Below, in pieces: positions 1-10,400 of a stretch of 41,655 bases of DNA (positions within the stretch are counted from its first letter, which is position 1; each line of letters opens with the position of its first letter). The translations under genes and the position numbers were made by a program. The stretch is from Verrucomicrobiota bacterium (lineage in GTDB: Bacteria; Verrucomicrobiota; Verrucomicrobiia; Limisphaerales; CAIMTB01): positions 1 to 41,655 of the forward strand of contig CAUJJW010000408.1 in the NCBI GenBank assembly GCA_963205105.1, written 5' to 3'. Below the pieces are notes generated by a model. The model saw only the letters and a program-made list of their open reading frames with translations. It did not search any database and had not been told where the DNA came from.

Positions 1-2537
1 CGAATGGGGGGAGAATCCCGAGTTCCGAATTCATTCGACGCACGGAGAACGTAGGACCCCACGTCGGATGCCTGCACACCGGCAATCTCCAGGAATTCGC
101 GATCTGCCCCCGGCACCCGCACCCCATCCTTCCACCACTCAAAGACCATGGGTGCCGATCCGTTCAACTGGGTCTGAAGCCGGGCCATGCGCCCCTGCAC
201 CACCTCCATCAAGCCGTTCCCACCCCCGAACACCGGGGCCGAGTTCAAAACGATTCGGGTGAACGAACCTACCCAGGACGCCTTATGAAGCAGGCGGAAA
301 TCATTCACCGTCTGCAGTTCCTTGATTTCACTTTGTCCGTAACGGCCGCCGTTGGCTCTAGCCGCCTCCAAGGACGCACCCCTCGCTTGCTCCCAAACCT
401 TCAGCTGAATGAATGCCCGGCCGCCCGCAGCCAGACCGGGAACGCCCACGAATCCACGCTGACTCAACTCCGACTCGAAATAGCTTCCTTTGGACACCGG
501 TGACGTCGGCCATAACGGAGCCATGGCGTCGGGACTTGGCCCACCCACCAATTGTCCCACGATCGCAGGCCCCACCACCTGCCCCAACTCGTTCACCACC
601 ATGGACCGAATCTGACCCGTGCGAAGGACCGCCATGGTCGTTCGATATTCAAACTCAGCGTGTTTGCTGCGATCCATGACCACCATTGTCGGATTCTCCG
701 ATCCGCGGTCGGCCAAATCCCCAATCCAACGCACAAACGCCAGCTCGGGCGGGCAATACGCCTGAACCCGCAGTGAGGATCCACGGACATAATCGTAATG
801 TGAAAAGGGAGTGATCTCGATCCAGGTCGGATACACGTCCGCCTTGGTCAGAGACACTTGCCCTCGGATCCCGGCGACACCATGAAACAAGCTTGTGCCG
901 TCGAGCCAACGCGCGGAGAAGGAATAATCCCCCAGTTGCGCCGGTGGCCCATGGAACTCGAATGAGACAGTCTCCTCGACTCGCTCCCGGCGTTCCTGCT
1001 TGAGCGTCTGGATCCCGCCCCGTTCGGGCACATAAATCCATCGGCCCTCAATGGCTCCTCGTCCCCCTTGAACGGTCGCCGTCGCCCGAAACGATTCCCC
1101 TGGGGCTACCAGGCGCGGCTCAACCTTCAACTCCCTGATCGCCCTCGAAAGGGACCCCACCGTTTCGTTGCGCACCACCGCTCCCACCTTCAGATCGCGA
1201 TCCATCACCACCGACTTGGGATTCTCGGACCCGCTCAGATCACCCGTCCACCTCTCGAAGACATGGCCTTCTGGCGGCATCATGCGAAACGTCACCACCG
1301 TTCCGGGTGCGTACCCATAGCCCGAATGGGGCTCGAGCGAGAAGTCACCCCCCTGGGGAAAGCTGCCCCGCAACACCCGAAACCCTCCCTCGATCCTCAC
1401 CATCGTTCGATCATGCCGAAATCCGTTCCCCTGCACTTCGAGGCTGTACTCACCCAGTTCCGCCGATGACACCGACAACTCAGCCCGAATCGGCTCCTCC
1501 GCCAATCCTCGGATCACTTCCGAAATCACGCGCGTGCCGGAGCTGGAACGGTGAGACCATCGCAGGAGCACCGTCCCACGTCCCCCGATCATGGCTTCCA
1601 TGCGAAACGCTTGCCCGAACGTCGGTTGCTGCGGCTCGACCACGGCGCTCAAGATCCCCTCCCGCCGCTGTTCCACTCTGCACCGGGGCGTCTCGAACAC
1701 CTGGCCGCCAACAGTGACGCGCGCAACGTAGTGACCCTCGTCGGCCGCAGAAAATGACTCACGGGAAAGCACCTGGCTGTTGTCTCCCGACAACAACACC
1801 CCGTTTCGAAACCACTGAATCGTCCTGTCCGCTTCGTAGGGCGTCTGCAACAAATGAATCCGAAATTGCTCCTGAACGGCCACCACGATCCATTCCACGT
1901 TCAGGCCGACTACCTTCGGTTGTCCGGGCGAAAGCCGGATGGACCGCAACCGATCCAGCACCGCGGGCGCGCTCCGCGTCCCCGGCGCGATGGCTAATCC
2001 GTCGCTCACGCCCACCCAACCCTGCGCGGCCAGCGCTTGCTCGTACGACCGCCCCTTGGAAGCTTCCCAGACCCGGAGTTGAACCCAGGTCTTCTCACCC
2101 CGGAGCGGTCCGGGCCCCACGACCCGATCCTGATCCGGAACCTCGAGAAACCCCGCGTTCGCCCCCGTTCCAAACGGTGCTGGCGTGCCCAGCGCGCGCC
2201 AGACGTTGGTGGGATTCGTCCCCAGGGGCGTCCAAAAGTGGGCCTCCAAAAAATACAGCTGAGCCAGAAACTCGCTTCCCGCCAACCGCGTCACCCCGTC
2301 CCCATGATACACCGGCGCCTCGTGGATACCCTGAACCCGCGCCGCCAGCCCGGACGGTCCCGGAAAGGGACCATCCACCCAGCCCTCAAACCGATTCGCG
2401 AACCGGTAATAACCCTCGGAGTTTGCCGCAGCTCCCCAACCCAGAACCGCCAGCAGAAACACGATCAGGAACCTCGCCGGCTTCCGGTCACAAAATTCCC
2501 GCCTGATGACCGCCTTCTTCCACGTCAACGCATTCAT
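1..2537 (-). CDS. Large secreted Ig/InlB-repeat protein, 3' end beyond left edge
   Basis: A single minus-strand frame stays open from an ATG at 2537-2535 to base 1 with no stop, giving 845 codons in the window; the C-terminus is missing. The N-terminus MNALTWKKAVIRR is followed by a hydrophobic signal peptide (about residues 18-38, FLIVFLLAVLGWGAAA). Visible modules: an N-terminal beta domain containing YHGDGVTRLAGSEFLAQLY (about 40-200); two divergent InlB-B/bacterial-repeat units, each ending in a W-x-G-D-L ... ENP-x-x-V-V-M-D motif (about 386-450 and 572-636); a second copy of the W-x-Q-L-x-V-W-E segment (KTWVQLRVWE near 150, RAFIQLKVWE near 715); and an Ig-like domain at the cut end (FEWWKDGVRVPGA ... 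DVGSYVLRASNEFG). Such proteins are exported and thought to be surface-associated, but no enzymatic function is recognisable. It is transcribed divergently from the gene at 2609. The start is the first ATG before the signal peptide. Confidence 0.85.
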   Translation of the reverse strand, partial: MNALTWKKAVIRREFCDRKPARFLIVFLLAVLGWGAAANSEGYYRFANRFEGWVDGPFPGPSGLAARVQGIHEAPVYHGDGVTRLAGSEFLAQLYFLEAHFWTPLGTNPTNVWRALGTPAPFGTGANAGFLEVPDQDRVVGPGPLRGEKTWVQLRVWEASKGRSYEQALAAQGWVGVSDGLAIAPGTRSAPAVLDRLRSIRLSPGQPKVVGLNVEWIVVAVQEQFRIHLLQTPYEADRTIQWFRNGVLLSGDNSQVLSRESFSAADEGHYVARVTVGGQVFETPRCRVEQRREGILSAVVEPQQPTFGQAFRMEAMIGGRGTVLLRWSHRSSSGTRVISEVIRGLAEEPIRAELSVSSAELGEYSLEVQGNGFRHDRTMVRIEGGFRVLRGSFPQGGDFSLEPHSGYGYAPGTVVTFRMMPPEGHVFERWTGDLSGSENPKSVVMDRDLKVGAVVRNETVGSLSRAIRELKVEPRLVAPGESFRATATVQGGRGAIEGRWIYVPERGGIQTLKQERRERVEETVSFEFHGPPAQLGDYSFSARWLDGTSLFHGVAGIRGQVSLTKADVYPTWIEITPFSHYDYVRGSSLRVQAYCPPELAFVRWIGDLADRGSENPTMVVMDRSKHAEFEYRTTMAVLRTGQIRSMVVNELGQVVGPAIVGQLVGGPSPDAMAPLWPTSPVSKGSYFESELSQRGFVGVPGLAAGGRAFIQLKVWEQARGASLEAARANGGRYGQSEIKELQTVNDFRLLHKASWVGSFTRIVLNSAPVFGGGNGLMEVVQGRMARLQTQLNGSAPMVFEWWKDGVRVPGADREFLEIAGVQASDVGSYVLRASNEFGTRDSPPI

Positions 2538-2608
2538 GGCACACAGCGGTTCACCACACCGGAGTTGGCTGGTGTCTCAGCTTGCGCCAGGGTCTACCGT
2601 CTTCCCTG

Positions 2609-4255
2609 ATGAAAGTCACCCGATTCGTGGGCATCGCCTTGAGGTTCCTGTGCCTCGTCGCCCTCACGCTTCCTTGCTTCGGCGATGGGAAAATCTTCCC
2701 TCCGGCCGCCTTCGTGCGCGCCGAAACTCCCTCCCAACGCGCGCTCATCCACTGGCACGACGGCATCGAAACCCTCGTGGTGGAAACCACCGTCCGCTCG
2801 GAAGCCACCGAACTCGGATGGATCCTCCCCCTGCCCGCGTCACCCGTCTCCATCCGCCCCGCCGATCCCGGCCTGTTCCCGACGCTGCAAACCTTGTTCC
2901 AACCTCGGGTCCTCACCGAAACCCATTGGGAATGGATCGGAGGTCTCGTGGTCGGGGTAGCAGCCCTGATCGTCCGCTGGGGTATCCAACGGAAAATATC
3001 GTTCCGATGGGTGGACGGCATCGCCGTCCTCGGCGTTCTCGTGATTTTCGTTTCCATGCTCCTGCCTTCCCTCGGCAAGGCCAAAGGCGGCGCCCTCGCC
3101 GACTCACTCGGGGCTACCACCGACGTCACCGTGCTGTCGGAAGTCCGCGCCGGGGTATTCGATGTGGTCACCCTGACGGCGACGTCCGCCGATCCCTTGC
3201 TGGAGTGGCTGAGAACTCATGGTTTCTCGGCGCCGGAGGATATCCTACCTGTCGCTCGAGACTATCTGGATCGCGGTTGGGTGTTTGTGGCGGCCCGCGT
3301 TCAGAATCCCACGCCCGGCGCGGTCACCCCGCTCCATCCGCTGGTCTTTCGATTCCGAACGTTCCAGGCCATTTATCCCATGCGCCTGACCGGAGTCGGA
3401 GCGGACTCCCTCGACTGCGATCTCTATGTGTTTGGGAACGGACGAGCCGAAGCCGCCGGTTGGAAGGTCCGCTATTGTGGGGCTCCCGATTTCTCCCAAC
3501 GGCTCCCAAGATCACCGGCGATGAGTCCATTTCCCCTTCGTATCCGGAATCCCGAACTACTCTCCCTCGTCGACGGCTCGATCGCCGCCACCAAATTGTC
3601 CGCCAAACTCACCGCCCAGGACATGGCCCATGATGTCGTCGTTCGATGGCGCCCCATCCAACCGAAGGGACAAACCCTGCACACCTGGACGTCCGCCTTC
3701 TCCGAGTCCCTGTTCTACTCCGCCTGGATTCTTGCCGCCGCCCTTGTCTTCGGCGGTTTCCGCGGAAGCCATAGTTCGACCCCGGCACCCTGGTTCTCCA
3801 ATATCGACCGCTGGGGCGGCATCACGGCGATCGCGGCGTGTGTGATTGGCGTCCTCGCCCTTCCCAAAGCGCCGCTGGGGAAGGTCGAGACCATCGCGCG
3901 ACGGGCCCGATCGGAGATCCGCGCCGACCTCATCTCGCTGACCGCCGACGCCTATGACCTTCCCGCGGTGCAGGCCTGTCTGAAGCTTCCCCTGACCGCG
4001 GATCGCTCGAACTCGATCCCTGCGATCCGGGAGGCGCTCACCCATTTCCTTCGCACCAACGCCATTCCCGCAGCGGCCGCCACGAACACGCGCCCGCTGA
4101 TCAACCCGTTCACCGGTCGGCCAGCCCGGGTCGAAGCGTCGCCAGGAAACATCAACGTGGAAGCAACCGACGCCGGACTCGACGTGGTTTGGTACGACTT
4201 CGATGGCGCTCCAGCCTATCGCTTCGACTTGCCCGTTGCGGAAACGGATCGATAG
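2609..4255 (+). CDS. DUF2330-like membrane protein with inserted TM segment
   Basis: 548 residues from the ATG that opens MKVTRFVGIALRF, chosen over an upstream ATG at 2582 because it starts directly on a signal peptide (cleavage near CFGDG). The part after the signal (GKIFPPAAFVRAETPSQRAL ... WILPLPASP) and the middle (VRAGVFDVVTLTATSADPLLEWL ... YLDRGWVFVAARV, about residues 185-240) resemble DUF2330 proteins, a family without known function. Between these halves lie two hydrophobic stretches (about 113-130 and 142-160). The second, VLVIFVSMLLPSLGKAKGGA, looks like the end of a pseudopilin N-terminal helix. A further pair of membrane segments (about 373-385 and 405-420) precedes a soluble tail with NPFTGRPARVEASPGN and VVWYDFDGAP. 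The usual Cys-rich GFFC-type start of DUF2330 proteins is absent. The family call is moderate; function is unknown. Confidence 0.75.
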   Translation: MKVTRFVGIALRFLCLVALTLPCFGDGKIFPPAAFVRAETPSQRALIHWHDGIETLVVETTVRSEATELGWILPLPASPVSIRPADPGLFPTLQTLFQPRVLTETHWEWIGGLVVGVAALIVRWGIQRKISFRWVDGIAVLGVLVIFVSMLLPSLGKAKGGALADSLGATTDVTVLSEVRAGVFDVVTLTATSADPLLEWLRTHGFSAPEDILPVARDYLDRGWVFVAARVQNPTPGAVTPLHPLVFRFRTFQAIYPMRLTGVGADSLDCDLYVFGNGRAEAAGWKVRYCGAPDFSQRLPRSPAMSPFPLRIRNPELLSLVDGSIAATKLSAKLTAQDMAHDVVVRWRPIQPKGQTLHTWTSAFSESLFYSAWILAAALVFGGFRGSHSSTPAPWFSNIDRWGGITAIAACVIGVLALPKAPLGKVETIARRARSEIRADLISLTADAYDLPAVQACLKLPLTADRSNSIPAIREALTHFLRTNAIPAAAATNTRPLINPFTGRPARVEASPGNINVEATDAGLDVVWYDFDGAPAYRFDLPVAETDR

Positions 4256-4286
4256 GGCGGGTTCTGTTCGGTATCGACCGGCTCAC

Positions 4287-4373
4287 GGGCCCTGAACCGG
4301 GGATTCCGGGGGGCGAGACGCCCCCCTCTACGGCAGGCGGGACGCCCGCCGCTACCGAGGCACGGTTCATGGG
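4287..4373 (-). repeat. Palindromic dispersed repeat, copy A
   Basis: An 87-nt element with two GC-rich hairpins: GGGGGGCG-TCT-CGCCCCCC (8-bp stem) and GGCGGG-CGT-CCCGCC (6-bp stem), joined by CGTAG-like bases and flanked by inverted ends of the type ATGAACCG/CGGTTCA. It is nearly identical to the copies at 15488-15574 and 15605-15690, but inverted. It fills most of the 155-bp space between the convergent genes ending at 4255 and 4411, so it could serve as a bidirectional terminator; that role is inference. Conceptual translations of the repeat give spurious proline-rich peptides, which should not be annotated as genes. Confidence 0.9.
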
Positions 4374-4410
4374 TAGCTCCCAAGAACGCACCAAGCCAAA
4401 ATCCCCCGAC

Positions 4411-7400
4411 TCACGGCAACCGCTCCACCTGGAGGAATCGCTGGGGCGCGTCGTCCATCGGCCAAGCCAGCTCGGTCATGGGTTCTGTCGCGGTAATGAC
4501 CGTCGACGACGGCGTCCAGCCGGACTGGTTCAAGTCCTCCTTGGCGCGAAGCCTGTAGCGGGCACCCGGAACCGATTGGAACCGGACATGGAACGCGCCG
4601 TCCGCGCGCGGTTGGACACTCACGATGTCCGGGTGGACCGGAGGCAATCCCACATTAGGTCCTCCCGGCGTGGGGCTCGCGAAGAAGACATAGTTCGTGC
4701 CGGCGGCTCCATCCGGACGCCGTCCCTGGCTCACGACTTCGGTCTGCGCTCCGAAGATGACCTGGTCCATGAGTGAACCATCCGGTCGGGACAGCACGAT
4801 TTCCTCGCCATTGGCAGAGAGCCGGAAATTCACGTGAAGGTCCGGTCGGCTGGATTCGTTTTGTCCGGTCTCCTCGTCGGCCCAGACCTGAAGAAAACCT
4901 CCAGGCGGAACCCGATAGCCGGCAGGAATACGGAACTTGGCCACTTGCGCGCGCGTGTCGCTCAACAGCCAGCCCGTGAGATCCACCGCCGTGGTTCCCG
5001 GATTGTAGAGTTCGAACCAATCGTCCGCGTCCAGATCCGCGGGATCGCGCACGGACCCATTGTTCGAAGCCATCCATTCGTTGATCCACACGCGGTCAGG
5101 TTCGCTGGTGAATCCGTTGGGCAATCCGGGCGTTGGCCGCGGGAGGATGTCATCGCCGTGCACCCAGGTCTCCGGCAGATGCCCGAAGCTGGAGCCGCTG
5201 GGGACATTGTCGTACCGGAGAAAATCCACGGTGACCAACCGGCCTCCCTGGTCGCGACTGAGCACGATGACGCCGGTCCTGGCCCCTGCGCGGAAGGAGG
5301 TGTGCGGTGCTTCCGGCGTGCCTTGGTCCACCTGACCATCGAGCCAGACGACCCGAAAACCCGCCGCTGGTGCGTCAATGCCTGACGGGAAAGCCCACTT
5401 GCGTGGCTCCGCCGGATCGTCCGAAAGGAAATAGCCGTCCAACGAAACAGGAGTGACGCCAGAGTGATGCAGCTCCAGCCAGGGTTCCGCCTGACCGGAC
5501 GCGTCCCGAAGCCCGTTCGGGTTCTCAGGTTGGACTTCGTTCACCCAGACAAGGGGAATGGGATCAAGCGCCGGCGCCACCGAGTTGATCCGGCCAGGGG
5601 TCGCTTCGCTGGTGGACCCTGTGCGCGGCCGCAAATCCTCGACCAAACGGGGGCCTCCTTCCAATCCGATGACCAAGCCCTGGGCCTGGACTGCCTGATA
5701 GCGCCCGGAAAGGCGGTAAGTGGCCCCGGTCACCACTCCGACAATCGCCTGGCTCACGGCATTGGTCAGGGCGCCGTTACTGCCCGTGGTGCCTGAAAGG
5801 CGCAGGGCAAACCCCGATGCACCACCGGGCGAAGCATCCTCCACGGTCACCCGGGTCGAAACGCCATGCGCACCCTGGAGCCGCCATTCCGGTCCCAGAT
5901 CGGACTCGAAACCTCCGTTGCGCAACAGGTTCACTTCGGTGCCCACGCGGGTGAGGGCGAGGTTGTCCACCAGGACCGTGCCGGCCGGCAGTTGGCGGGT
6001 GAGGGTGAAAGGTGACGTGCCATTCTCGAACGAGAACGTGCCGGTGGCGCGCAGCCCTGTGGCATTGATCCGACCGGTGAAACGCCCGTTCAGATCGGTC
6101 CAAGTGAAGCGGATGGAACCATCGGTGGCGGCCACGACCTCCGCCAATTGAGAACCGACGGCGTCGGGTTCGATGTTGATCTCAGCCGGGAACAACTGAC
6201 CCGACAAGGTCCCCTGGTCGTTTCGCGAGAAATCGACCACAAAATCAAAACCGAAGGCCGAAAGATTGCCCACCCAGCGCCCGGCGAGGTCGTTGGGTGC
6301 CAGCGAAGGTGAGAAGGACGACACATAGAGCAGGAGATTCGTGCCGGCGGCGGGCCCGGTCACCGAGAACTCCTTCCACGCGCTGGTGTTGGTGGGCGGC
6401 GTGTACACCGCCCAGGCGCCAACCCGGTCATCCTCGCCGCGGACGGGACTTCTGAGCTGAAGTGAATGGCTGGGCAACACGGAGGGCCACGGACCCGTGT
6501 CGCGGTAGGTCACGGCGGTGAGGGTCACGGCAGGATTGGTTCCACGCGCGGGTTGAACCAGCGCGAGCGTTTCCCCCGACGGATTCGGCGTCCACGACAG
6601 GAGGGCGGACGGCATCCGGTTGCGCCCAAACTCCGACTGAAAAGCGGCAATGGAATTGCCCAGCACCAGAAACTGCTGCGGAGCGAGGATGGAGTAGGCG
6701 GGGAATTCATATGCCCCGGCCCCGACGAAGCGCATGCCGGCCAGGTCGATGGCCTGGGTGCTGGAGGGGTTGTGGAGTTCCACAAACGCAGCACCGCCCA
6801 CCCGTGGCGACGTGTGGATCTCATTGATGACGATCCGTTGCGACGGCGGAAGGAGTGGTTGATTGAGAGTGGCGTTAATGGTTCGCACGCTCCCCAGCAA
6901 TCGCCCGGAAGCGTCCGCGGGGGCGATGGTCAGGGCATTGAGTCCGGACTGAAGCGGCAGGCTGAGGAACCACCGGTCCGCCAGGAACCAACTCACGGGC
7001 AGGAGTTCACCGTTTACTTGAAGGTGGGTCATCTCCAGCGAGCCCTGTCCTTCCACCCGAAGCACGGCATCCGCCGTGGCGCCGTTCTGGAGGCTGGTCT
7101 GAACGGAGAACGGCCGGTCCAGGGTGGCGAATTGACCGAGAAGCGCGTTCCGCTGGTCACGGACATAATTCCGGGCCGCCGTCAGGCTCGAAGAGCTGAC
7201 CCCGTTCTCCAGCAACCCGAGCCGCACCGCTTCGGTTCGGGCGTTGAATCGCTCCGCCACCATGGGGCCGTTCACCAGCTTCTTCACCGCCCGCCAATAG
7301 GCGCGCTGAAACGGCGGGTGCTGATACAGCTTCGAAATGGTGCCGTCGATGGTCGAGAAAGGCCAGTTCCCCGGATTGTCCCCGCCGGAGCTCATCACAA

Positions 7401-10400
7401 AGTCGATGTCCCACATGAAGAGCCTCCATGGACCTCGCTCGGGCCGATAGGCGTACATGTTCTTGCCGCGATTGTAGCCAAAGCTGTCCCAGTTCCCCAC
7501 GGCGTGTTCCACCGCAAAAATTCCCGCCCATGCGTCGACGTCCATCTCGCGCTCCAGGTCGCGCTGGAATTCGAGCAACTGCGTCGGCGGCACCGCCGCA
7601 TCAACCAGCCGATACAACGCCGCGAAGTCATGGGCCGATTCCTGGACGCTGCGCGGCCGGAAGTTCCAGCGGTAGCGCGCCGTGTTCTTGGAGCCGTCGG
7701 AACGTCTGAAATCCTCAAGGCGCGCGTCGTCGTTGAACTCCCGTTCGCCACCGCTGTTGAACTCAAACCAGTCCTCGATCTTGTGCAGATTCCCGTCGTT
7801 GTCGTCGGGGGCCCATTGGCGGAGATACGCACTCCCCGGCTGCTGGGTGTCCTCGTAAATCGACGTGCGTCGGGCGCTGTTCACATACATGTGCACGAAC
7901 CGACGGTGCAAATAGGGCAACCCAATTTCCGCCGCGAACTCGTACGCGCGCTGCTCCAGTTGCCGCGTGCCGTCTCGAATCGGCCAGTCCATCACGAAAT
8001 CCCGCTCGCCCAGAAACGCGTCGTCGTCGGGAAAATGCAGGACATAGCCGCAAAGCGTGGAACCAGCAGGCCCATCATAGCCCGGACTCACGAACGGGCT
8101 GCCGCTGTAAAGCGTCCCCAAACCGTAGATGGCCCGAATACCTCCATAGACGAAGGTTCCGTCGAGGTCGCCATTGTGAAGCTTGGCGCGGGTGTTCCAG
8201 CGGGTCTCGGTCGCCCGCGTCAGCCAGATGCGGTACGTGCCCAGGTTTCCCGCCAACTGCGGTTCACCCCAGCGCACCAAGGCCTCCCGCCCGGGAGTGG
8301 TCCGTGGAACACGAAACTCGGAATCTCCCGGTCCCAGGGTCACATGAAACGCGGCCATGGACCGCGCCGCGCGCCCCGGCAGGACCGCGGTGTAGATGCC
8401 GTCGCCCGCCACCCGGTCGCCGTCCATACCGGCGTCGTTCATGGGCAGCGGTTCGGCGAATTCGAGGCTCGGATCGATGCGATGACGCAGCATCGGCCGT
8501 TCGACTCCAGCTCGGCCCGAAAGTCGAACTGTCACCCGCACCGGCTGACCCTCGGCGGGCAACACGGGAGAGTGGGCCAGATCCGACAAGGCGGGACGGC
8601 GGGTGCCGATCGCCCGGACACTCGGCAGTCCGGGGGTTCCCAAGTCTTCAGGCACTTCGAGCCGGATGGGCAGTTCCAGAAAGTTCCCCTTCACCCGGAA
8701 CAACATGTCGCGCGCACCGGCGAGCCAGCGTGCACGAATGCGCAGCGTGGCCTGGATGCCCGTGCGCAAGCCGGTGCGCAGCGGGGCACGCACGGAATTG
8801 ATGCCGTTGTCGCCGCGCCCCGATGCCCGCAGATGCAGGGCTTGCGCGGATCCCCCGAAGCCGGACTGGTTGGTGGACAGGCCCGAACGTTCATGGGTTC
8901 CCCCCGGCGTCCAGCCCGTTGAGCCGCTTTCGAAGTTTGGGTTCGTCAGCAGATTGGTGCTCCCTTCCGCAAACGCTTCGACGTCGTCCACCAACGTCTC
9001 CCCCGCACCCAGAAGCAGGACCCGAACATCATTGATGGATCCCGTCCCGCCCTCGAGCAGCCCGGAAACCTCGTACGTCCGCCACGGTGCGCGCTGCGAC
9101 TCGTCGCTCGCGGCCCAGCTGGAACCTAGGTCGGGGTCCAGTTCCGGATGCAGCAACTCCAGGCTGCTGCCGCCACCGTCGGCAAGGGACGGCCATTCGC
9201 CGCCCGTGCGGTAGGTAAAGCCAAACTCCACCGCTCCTGTCTCATCCAGCAAGGTCAGTCGCTCGCCTTGGGCCGCCAACCGGCCACTGAACTCACCCAG
9301 AATCCGGCCGGCCGACAGGTTGGGATAGGTGAGCCGCAAGCGGGCGGTGTTCCGGGCCACCACCCCGCGTTCTCCAGGAGCCAGACTGCGTCCCTCGGGA
9401 AAGAAAAAATCCACGCCATCAACCAGCCTCCAACCCGCCAGGGAAACCGCCTCTGTCCCAGGATTCCAAAGCTCCACAAATTGGTCGTCATCACGGCCAC
9501 TGATCGGCCGGTACATGACTTCGCTGATGACCACCCGCGCCCGCAGAGCGTCGGCATTGGGTTGCCCCGGCGTGGCGGAAGCCAGTCGGCGTAGCTCCGG
9601 TTGACCCAGATGACCACGCCCCAACGCCGCCTCGGTGCCTGCCCCGGCCAAAGTCACCGCATCCCAAACGCGTCCACCCACCCCTTGACGCAGAAACAAC
9701 GGAGTCGGCAGCTGCAAAATGGTGGCCGGGGCTTCCACGAGCGTTCGGGCTCCCGACGCCAGCGATCCTTCCGGCAGCGGAAACGCGGGCTGAAGATTGT
9801 CCAGCGGGCCCGCCACGATCACACCCGCCATCGCCACCGGTTCCACGCCGGCATTGAAGACTTCCACAAACGCCGGCTGCCCTTCCGTCCGCCGACCAGC
9901 CACTTCGGTGATGCGGAGACTCAGCCGAGGATCGTTGTCCATCCACTCCGCTCTCCCGGGCGAGCCGCCAAGCTGCTGACTCGCCGACCAGGCCCTGGGG
10001 TCGGCTTCCCCCCAACTCGGCCGCGCCAGCACCAGCGTGTGCCCTTCCCCATCCGGCGCCAGGGGCCAGGGCGGACGGTCGGTGTAGGGCACCTCCAATA
10101 ACAAGGCTCCAAAAGGACTCCACAACTGCACGGTGTCCTCCGTCCGCCCCAGGCCTCCCTCCCACGGACCGAAGATGCGATCGGCAGGAACCTCCGGATA
10201 CGCAGCACGCAGCGCCACGGGGTCTCTTGCGACCAGCACATACCCGCCTGCGGCCACCACGGTGTTGGTCGGGAACACGAAACGCAGCGAGATCGCCTCG
10301 AGCCGATGCCCGCCCAGGTTCTTGTCGGTAAAATCACTGTTGAACACTTCCACGAACTGCACCGGACGTTCGTCATCACCGTCACTGCCAGGCGGGTTGT

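Noticed and set aside
6466..8922. 818-codon open frame on the plus strand
   Set aside because: Antisense shadow of the lamin-tail/CotH gene; no signal peptide, domain or plausible composition.
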